From Rhodospirillaceae bacterium (GTDB taxonomy: Bacteria > Pseudomonadota > Alphaproteobacteria > Rhodospirillales > Magnetovibrionaceae): a DNA stretch of 9,642 nucleotides. Of the stretch, positions 4,697-9,642 are shown piece by piece; position 1 is the first letter of the stretch, and each line of letters begins with the position of its first letter. The notes under the pieces are model-generated. The model saw only the letters and a list, made by a program, of their open reading frames with translations, ran no database searches and was not told the origin of the DNA. The stretch is taken from contig JAOULV010000036.1 of the NCBI GenBank assembly GCA_029881835.1, forward strand, positions 1 to 9,642, written 5' to 3'. The translations under genes and the position numbers were made by a program.

Positions 4697-6892
4697 ATGG
4701 ACAATGACTATCCCTCCGGCGCTACGCCACAAATCGATATAAAATCGACCGAGCGTTTCGCCAACCGCGAGCTTTCGTGGCTGGCGTTTAATACCCGGGT
4801 GTTGGAGGAGGCCTCAAATACCGCCCATCCGCTGTTGGAAAGGGTCAGGTTTCTTTCCATATCTGCTGCCAACCTGGATGAATTTTATATGGTTCGCGTT
4901 GCCGGACTTAAAGGCCAAGTCAGGGCAGGGGTTAAAAACCAAAGCCAAGACGGCCTAAACCCCGCACAACAGCTTGAAGCCATAAACAAGGCGGCTGGCG
5001 AGCTTATGTCACGTCAACAAGTTTGCTGGCTTGCTTTGCGTAAAGAGCTTGCCGTTGCGGGAATAAAGGTATTGGGGCCAGGGGACATCACCCCGCGTGA
5101 TAAAACGTGGCTGGAAAAATATTTCATGGAACACGTGTTCCCGGTTCTGACGCCACTGGCGATTGACCCGGCGCACCCTTTCCCGTTTATCCAAAATCTG
5201 GGGTTTTCGCTGGTTATGTTGCTAAAGCAAAAAAAATCAGAAGAAATGCTCCGCGCGTTGTTGCCCATTCCCCATCTTTTAGAGAGATTCATTCGTCTTC
5301 CCGGCGCGAATACACGTTTTATACCCATAGAAGACATGGTCACGTTGTTTATGGATCGCTTGTTTCCTGATTATAAATTACAAGAAACATCTCATTTCAG
5401 GGTTATTCGCGATTCCGAAGTGGAAATAGACGAAGAAGCCGAAGATTTGGTCCGCACCTTTGAAAGCGCGTTAAAACGCCGTCGTCGTGGCTCGGTTATT
5501 CGCTTGGCCGTAAATTCCAACATGCCCGATGACCTTGCCAGCCTTGTTATTGATGAACTTGGTGTCGATGGAGACGATGTTTTTCGCCTTGATGGGCTAC
5601 TTGGCCAAGCCGATCTTTCACAGCTTATTGTTGATGAACGCCCTGATCTCATGTTTGCACCGTTTAACGCACGCTTTCCCGAGCGGGTTCGTGATTTTGG
5701 CGGTGATGTGTTTGAAGCCATCCGCAAAAAAGACCTTATTGTTCACCATCCTTACGAAAGCTTCGATGTGGTGGTGCAGTTTGTGCGCCAAGCCGCGCGC
5801 GACCCAAAGGTTGTTGCCATTAAGCAAACGCTTTATCGCACATCGAACAACAGCCCTATCGTTGAAGCCCTGATTGAGGCCGCCGAAGCAGGAAAATCGG
5901 TAACCGCTATGGTCGAGCTAAAAGCCCGCTTTGACGAAGAGGCAAATATTCGTTGGGCGCGCGACCTTGAACGCGCAGGCGCGCAAGTTATTTATGGATT
6001 CATGGATAAAAAAACCCACGCCAAAGTCAATCTGGTGGTCAGGCGTGAATCCAAAGGTTTGCGTTCGTACGTGCATTTTGGTACCGGCAATTATCACCCC
6101 ATTACCGCCAAGGTTTATACCGACCTTTCGTTTTTCACCTGCGACAAGGCATTGTGTCAGGATGCGGCGCGCCTTTTTAATTACATGACCGGTTATTCGC
6201 GTCCGGAGAAAATGGACAAACTGGTTTTTTCTCCGGTCAATATGCGCGAAACCCTAATCAACCTTATTAACGGTGAAATTAAAAATGCAAAATCGGGCAA
6301 GCCCGCTGCAATTTGGGCCAAACTTAATTCTTTGGTTGACGAAACCCTGATTGATGCCTTGTACAAAGCATCAAACGCCGGGGTTCAGATAGATTTGGTT
6401 ATTCGTGGTATTTGTTGTTTGCGTCCGGGGCTAAAGGATTTATCGGAAAATATTAGGGTAAAAAGCATTATTGGGCGCTTTCTTGAACATTCGCGCATTG
6501 TTGCCTTTGCCAACGGCCATGAACTGCCATCGCGCGAAGCCAAGGTATTTATATCATCGGCTGATTGGATGCCGCGCAACCTTGACCGCCGGGTCGAATG
6601 TTTGGTGCCGATTGAATACGCAACCGTTCATCGTCAGATTCTTGATGAAATAATGATGGTCAATTTCAAAGACAACGAACAAAGCTGGGAGCTTGATTCC
6701 AGCGGAACATACAAACGCCTGGCCGATGAAGATGTATTTTGTGCCCATCGCTATTTTATGACCAACCCATCGCTTTCCGGACGGGGAAAATCAACCGTAA
6801 AAATTGCCGCCAAAGTACCAACTAGCGTGACACCGAAAAAAAACGAAAAAACAAACGCTAAGGCAAAAAAGAAAACCGGCAGAAAAGCCTGA
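4697..6892 (+). CDS. ppk1: Polyphosphate kinase 1
   Basis: Ppk1 reversibly transfers the gamma-phosphate of ATP onto polyphosphate; it is usually membrane-associated. The protein has 731 residues (E. coli 688). Parts in order: the N-terminal domain with RFANRELSWLAFNTRVL (residues 20-36) and LSISAANLDEFYMVRVAGL, the head domain with HPFPFIQNLGFSL, then two phospholipase-D-like domains. The active-site residues are all present: R381 in KQTLYRTS, R411 in ELKARFDEE, the phosphorylated histidine H441 in KTHAKVNL, and H460 in YVHFGTGNY. Their spacing matches E. coli R375, R405, H435 and H454 with a constant offset of six. Residues 698-731 form an extra lysine-rich tail (11 Lys, 1 Arg in 34) beyond the conserved core. 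The ATG at 4697 is preceded by AGAGAG, and its own promoter lies upstream. ppx follows after 32 nt, pairing polyphosphate synthesis and breakdown in one transcript. Confidence 0.97.
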   Translation: MDNDYPSGATPQIDIKSTERFANRELSWLAFNTRVLEEASNTAHPLLERVRFLSISAANLDEFYMVRVAGLKGQVRAGVKNQSQDGLNPAQQLEAINKAAGELMSRQQVCWLALRKELAVAGIKVLGPGDITPRDKTWLEKYFMEHVFPVLTPLAIDPAHPFPFIQNLGFSLVMLLKQKKSEEMLRALLPIPHLLERFIRLPGANTRFIPIEDMVTLFMDRLFPDYKLQETSHFRVIRDSEVEIDEEAEDLVRTFESALKRRRRGSVIRLAVNSNMPDDLASLVIDELGVDGDDVFRLDGLLGQADLSQLIVDERPDLMFAPFNARFPERVRDFGGDVFEAIRKKDLIVHHPYESFDVVVQFVRQAARDPKVVAIKQTLYRTSNNSPIVEALIEAAEAGKSVTAMVELKARFDEEANIRWARDLERAGAQVIYGFMDKKTHAKVNLVVRRESKGLRSYVHFGTGNYHPITAKVYTDLSFFTCDKALCQDAARLFNYMTGYSRPEKMDKLVFSPVNMRETLINLINGEIKNAKSGKPAAIWAKLNSLVDETLIDALYKASNAGVQIDLVIRGICCLRPGLKDLSENIRVKSIIGRFLEHSRIVAFANGHELPSREAKVFISSADWMPRNLDRRVECLVPIEYATVHRQILDEIMMVNFKDNEQSWELDSSGTYKRLADEDVFCAHRYFMTNPSLSGRGKSTVKIAAKVPTSVTPKKNEKTNAKAKKKTGRKA

Positions 6893-6924
6893 TAACGCCC
6901 AAAGCAAAAAAGGGGGCTTTCCCA

Positions 6925-8436
6925 ATGAAAAGCGACGTAACCAGCCAGACATTGGCAAGCCAAACCATTACCGGTCATGGCCGCGTTGCGGTTGTCGATA
7001 TTGGTTCGAACTCGGTGCGCCTGGTTGTTTATGATGCACCGGCACGCTTGCCTATCCCGATGTTTAACGAAAAAGCTGCTTGTGAATTGGGTTTGGGTTT
7101 AAATGCGACCGGGCGGCTGAACCCGCTTGGTGTTCCCAAGGCGCTTGATAGCGTAAGGCGGTTTGTCGATCTTTCGCGTGCCATGGGCGTTGATAAGCTT
7201 GAAATTGTTGCCACCGCCGCCGTGCGCGAAGCCCTCGATGGGCCAGATTTTGTATCTGAGGTAGAAAAATTAACCGCGCACCACGTTCGCGTGCTCAGCG
7301 GTGAAGAAGAAGCCAAGATGGCGGCATTGGGCCTGTTGTCGGGTGTGCCTGATGCCGATGGTGTTATCGGCGATCTTGGTGGTGGCAGCCTTGATCTGGT
7401 GTGCCTTGAAAATGGTAAATTTGGAAAGTTTGAAACTTTACCGCTTGGCCATCTGCGCCTGATGGAACGTTCAGACAATAATCCTGAAAAAGCATGGGGT
7501 ATTGTGCGCGAAGAATTTTCCAAACTTGATTGGCTTAAAGAAGTAAATGGCAGAACGGTTTTTGCCGCGGGTGGTTCGTGGCGCTCTATCGCCAGAATTT
7601 TTATTGAACAAATAGAACACCCGCTTCACGTTATTGATAATTTCTGGATTGACCCGGAAACAGCCATGCCGTTGCTACACATTCTTGGCGGCTCGGTCAG
7701 GCACCGTTTTAAAAAAATTGTCGGCGTTCCGGAAAAAAGAAATGAAACACTTTCGTATGCGGCTATTGCACTGGCCGGTTTGATGGAGGCCACCACACCA
7801 GTTAGGTTAAAATTTTCAGGCTTCGGTATGCGCGAAGGGGTGATGATTTCATCATTGCCCAAAGACATCCAAAAGCAAGACCCATTAATTTCAGCCTGCA
7901 CCACCATGAACGAAAGAACCGGGCGTTTTTCCATTACCGGGGAAGAATTGCTTGATTGGATGGCACCATTATTCCCAGATGAAACCCCGCCGGAAAAAAG
8001 GCTAAGGCTGGCCGCCTGTTTGATGAGCGATATCGGCTGGAACGAACACCCTGATTATCGGGCCGAACAGGCCTTCGATAGGGTTCTCAGGGTTCCTTAC
8101 GCCGGTTTGCGCCACACCCAACGCGCGGTTTTGGCGCTAACGGCATATGTTCGCTACAACGGTGAACCGGGCGATAGCTTGACCTTACCGGTAATACGCC
8201 TGCTTGATGATGGGCAGTTGCAATGGGTGTGGTTGACGGGTTTGGCTTTGCGTTTGGCCCACACCATTTGCGGTAGCGCACCAAATATTCTTTCCACTAC
8301 CAAGCTCAGGGTGGATGGAAAAACATTATTTTTGGAAGTTGACGGTGATGATCACCACGCAATGGTAAGTGACGCCGTGCAAAGGCGCTTAAATACTTTG
8401 GCAAAGCGAATGGGTCTTAAAAGCGAGGTGGTTTAA
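6925..8436 (+). CDS. ppx: Exopolyphosphatase of the Ppx/GppA family
   Basis: Ppx removes terminal phosphate from polyphosphate; some relatives (GppA) hydrolyse pppGpp. The 503-residue protein has the ASKHA-fold motifs in order: VAVVDIGSNSVRLVVYD (residues 21-37, phosphate loop 1), VATAAVREA (95-103), SGEEEAKMAALGL (125-137) with the catalytic-type glutamates, GDLGGGSLDLV (149-159, phosphate loop 2), AAGGSWRSIAR, and GFGMREGVM. The rest is the alpha-helical HD-like C-terminal half of the longer Ppx/GppA proteins. The ATG at 6925 has AGGGGG (6911-6916) at an 8-nt spacing. It lies 32 nt after ppk1 with no terminator between, so the two are probably co-transcribed. Its TAA stop (8434-8436) overlaps the stop of the converging rnd gene. 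Sequence alone cannot separate polyphosphatase from pppGpp hydrolase activity; the ppk1 linkage favours Ppx. Confidence 0.93.
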   Translation: MKSDVTSQTLASQTITGHGRVAVVDIGSNSVRLVVYDAPARLPIPMFNEKAACELGLGLNATGRLNPLGVPKALDSVRRFVDLSRAMGVDKLEIVATAAVREALDGPDFVSEVEKLTAHHVRVLSGEEEAKMAALGLLSGVPDADGVIGDLGGGSLDLVCLENGKFGKFETLPLGHLRLMERSDNNPEKAWGIVREEFSKLDWLKEVNGRTVFAAGGSWRSIARIFIEQIEHPLHVIDNFWIDPETAMPLLHILGGSVRHRFKKIVGVPEKRNETLSYAAIALAGLMEATTPVRLKFSGFGMREGVMISSLPKDIQKQDPLISACTTMNERTGRFSITGEELLDWMAPLFPDETPPEKRLRLAACLMSDIGWNEHPDYRAEQAFDRVLRVPYAGLRHTQRAVLALTAYVRYNGEPGDSLTLPVIRLLDDGQLQWVWLTGLALRLAHTICGSAPNILSTTKLRVDGKTLFLEVDGDDHHAMVSDAVQRRLNTLAKRMGLKSEVV

Positions 8437-9596
8437 TCCCCGTTGGGGTTTTCCAACAGCACCAATTTATCGCCACGGATGGCAAGGCCCAATTCACCGG
8501 TGCGAATGCGCAAGGCATCGCGGCCAAATAATTCAAAGCGCCAGCCCTCTAATGCGCCAACGCCGGATTCTTCACCGAAGGCGGCAATTTTTTCAATGTC
8601 GGAACTTGATGCCACCAGTTTTTGCGCAACGTCTTGTTCTTCGCATTTAAGCTTAAGCAGAACTTTCATCAGCTCGGTTACCGGGCCGGTTCCCGATGGC
8701 ATTTCCTGGCGTTTTTGTGGTTTGGGCAATTCATCATCCGGCACCGCTTGCCCGCGTTTTATTGCTTCAATAATTTCACGACCCATGTTGCCGTTTGCCA
8801 CCCGTTCGCTCAATCCCCGTGTCCGCCCCAGCGCTTCGGCAGTGGCGGGCGCGTGCAGGGCGATTTCAACCAATGCATCATCGCGCAATATTCGCCCCCG
8901 CGGCATATCGCGACGCTGGGCTTCAATTTCGCGCCACGCCGCTAGTTCTTTTAAAATGGCCATGGCGCGTGGTTTTGCGCCACGGGTTTTTATGCGTTTG
9001 TGTGCCTGCATCGGGTCCGCTTCGTAAGTGGCAGGTGAGGTCAGAATATCCATTTCCGCGTCAAGCCATCCGGCGCGTCCGGTTTTTTCCAGATTTTTTT
9101 CTAACTTGCGATAGGCGTCGCGCAGGTGGGTTACGTCCGACAGGGCGTAAGATATCTGTTTTTCGCTCAAAGGTCTTCTCGACCAGTCGGTAAAGCGCGA
9201 TGATTTATCAATTCTAGCTTTGGTAAGCTTGGAAATAAGGTTTTCATAGCTTACCTGGTCACCAAAACCGCAAACCATGGCGGCGACTTGGCTGTCGAAT
9301 ATGGGGGCGGGTAGCGAACCCATAAGATGATAAAAAATTTCCATGTCCTGACGGGCGGCGTGAAAGACCTTTAAGATGTTTTTGTTTTTCATCAGGTCAA
9401 ACAGCGGGGCAAGGTCAATCCCCGGGGCCATTACGTCTATGGCTCCCTCGGCTTCGGTTCCGGCCACCTGCACCAGGCACAAAATAGGCCAGTAGGTGTT
9501 TTCCCGCATAAATTCGGTATCGACCGTAATAAACCTTTCGTTTGCAAGGCTATGGCAGAAATCGGTCAGTTCGTCTTGTTTTGTTATAAGTGTCAT
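8433..9596 (-). CDS. rnd: Ribonuclease D
   Basis: RNase D is a 3'-5' exoribonuclease that trims tRNA and other stable RNA precursors. The 387-residue protein has the DEDDy exonuclease domain: D26 and E28 in VDTEFMRE (Exo I), D84 in HAARQDMEIF (Exo II), and Y150 and D154 in YALSDVTHL (Exo III), a complete catalytic set. An HRDC nucleic-acid-binding domain follows, with AWREIEAQRRDMPRGRILRD and a second helical repeat toward the C-terminus. The start is ATG at 9596, giving MTLIT..., the N-terminus usual in alphaproteobacterial RNase D; a GTG six codons upstream (9614) is less likely. The ribosome binding site is weak. It converges on ppx, sharing the TTAA that holds both stops. From memory, aspS is often the divergent neighbour of rnd in this class; that gene is not in the window. 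Confidence 0.95.
   Translation of the reverse strand: MTLITKQDELTDFCHSLANERFITVDTEFMRENTYWPILCLVQVAGTEAEGAIDVMAPGIDLAPLFDLMKNKNILKVFHAARQDMEIFYHLMGSLPAPIFDSQVAAMVCGFGDQVSYENLISKLTKARIDKSSRFTDWSRRPLSEKQISYALSDVTHLRDAYRKLEKNLEKTGRAGWLDAEMDILTSPATYEADPMQAHKRIKTRGAKPRAMAILKELAAWREIEAQRRDMPRGRILRDDALVEIALHAPATAEALGRTRGLSERVANGNMGREIIEAIKRGQAVPDDELPKPQKRQEMPSGTGPVTELMKVLLKLKCEEQDVAQKLVASSSDIEKIAAFGEESGVGALEGWRFELFGRDALRIRTGELGLAIRGDKLVLLENPNGD
8438..8452 (+). terminator. Weak possible terminator of ppk1-ppx, inside the end of rnd
   Basis: CCCC (8438-8441), a 3-nt loop and GGGG (8445-8448) are followed by TTTT (8449-8452), just after the ppx stop. The stem is only 4 bp, so termination here would be inefficient; no better hairpin is seen. 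It lies within the last codons of rnd on the other strand. Confidence 0.25.
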
Positions 9597-9642
9597 TGTG
9601 GGAGACCTATACACGATTGGGGCCCGCGCTTAAAGCCTAGAT
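9597..9642 (-). other. Upstream region of rnd, cut by window edge
   Basis: Only 46 nt lie upstream of the rnd ATG. They hold a weak AGG about 9 nt before the start and a GGGCCC palindrome, but no promoter hexamers I can defend. Confidence 0.3.

Noticed and set aside
6893..6924. Possible terminator between ppk1 and ppx
   Set aside because: Only a 5-bp AAAGC/GCTTT pairing is available, with no T run; the G-rich part is better explained as the ppx ribosome binding site.
7029..7523. 164-codon open frame on the minus strand inside ppx
   Set aside because: It is antisense to the most conserved part of ppx, is rich in Ser, Arg and Pro as expected of a shadow frame, and has no supporting signals.
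8443..9027. 194-codon open frame on the plus strand inside rnd
   Set aside because: Shadow of rnd; low-complexity Ser/Arg/Ala composition and no ribosome binding site.

Overview
The window carries conserved housekeeping genes of an alphaproteobacterium. The closest fit is a Rhodospirillales-like or related marine lineage with moderate to low GC. The lineage call rests on three things: the gene order purM / DUF2066 / CDP-alcohol phosphatidyltransferase / AI-2E (PerM) family / hdaA / ppk1 / ppx / rnd; an HdaA-type replication regulator; and an RNase D with an alphaproteobacterial N-terminus. No mobile elements, tRNAs, rRNAs, CRISPR arrays or phage genes are visible.

Layout. Positions 1-235 (minus strand) hold the first 78 codons of purM, cut by the window edge. 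A divergent, AT-rich intergenic region (236-485) separates it from a tightly packed plus-strand operon: a secreted DUF2066 protein (486-1661), a PgsA-type phosphatidyltransferase (1658-2224, overlapping by 4 nt), a PerM-like membrane protein (2227-3294), hdaA (3318-3998) and a small acidic protein I do not recognise (4006-4371). A strong intrinsic terminator (4422-4455) closes this block. A new promoter (4607-4635) then drives ppk1 (4697-6892) and ppx (6925-8436), polyphosphate kinase and exopolyphosphatase. On the minus strand rnd (8433-9596) converges on ppx, and the two stop codons share one TTAA tetranucleotide.

How the genes work together. The themes are purine synthesis (PurM), envelope lipid and membrane functions (DUF2066, PgsA, PerM), inactivation of DnaA after initiation (HdaA), polyphosphate turnover (Ppk1 against Ppx) and RNA processing (RNase D). 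Several of these genes are also close together in gammaproteobacteria, so the cluster looks old rather than recently acquired.

Points worth a second look: purM seems to start at an ATT codon behind a perfect Shine-Dalgarno sequence. hdaA has a consensus -10 box directly against its ATG and no ribosome binding site, suggesting a leaderless transcript. The ppk1 -35 box overlaps a Pho-box-like repeat on the opposite strand. Ppk1 has a lysine-rich C-terminal tail with an in-phase A_AAA_AAC heptamer. I found no convincing new multi-gene system; the best candidate for something undescribed is the 121-residue protein at 4006-4371.
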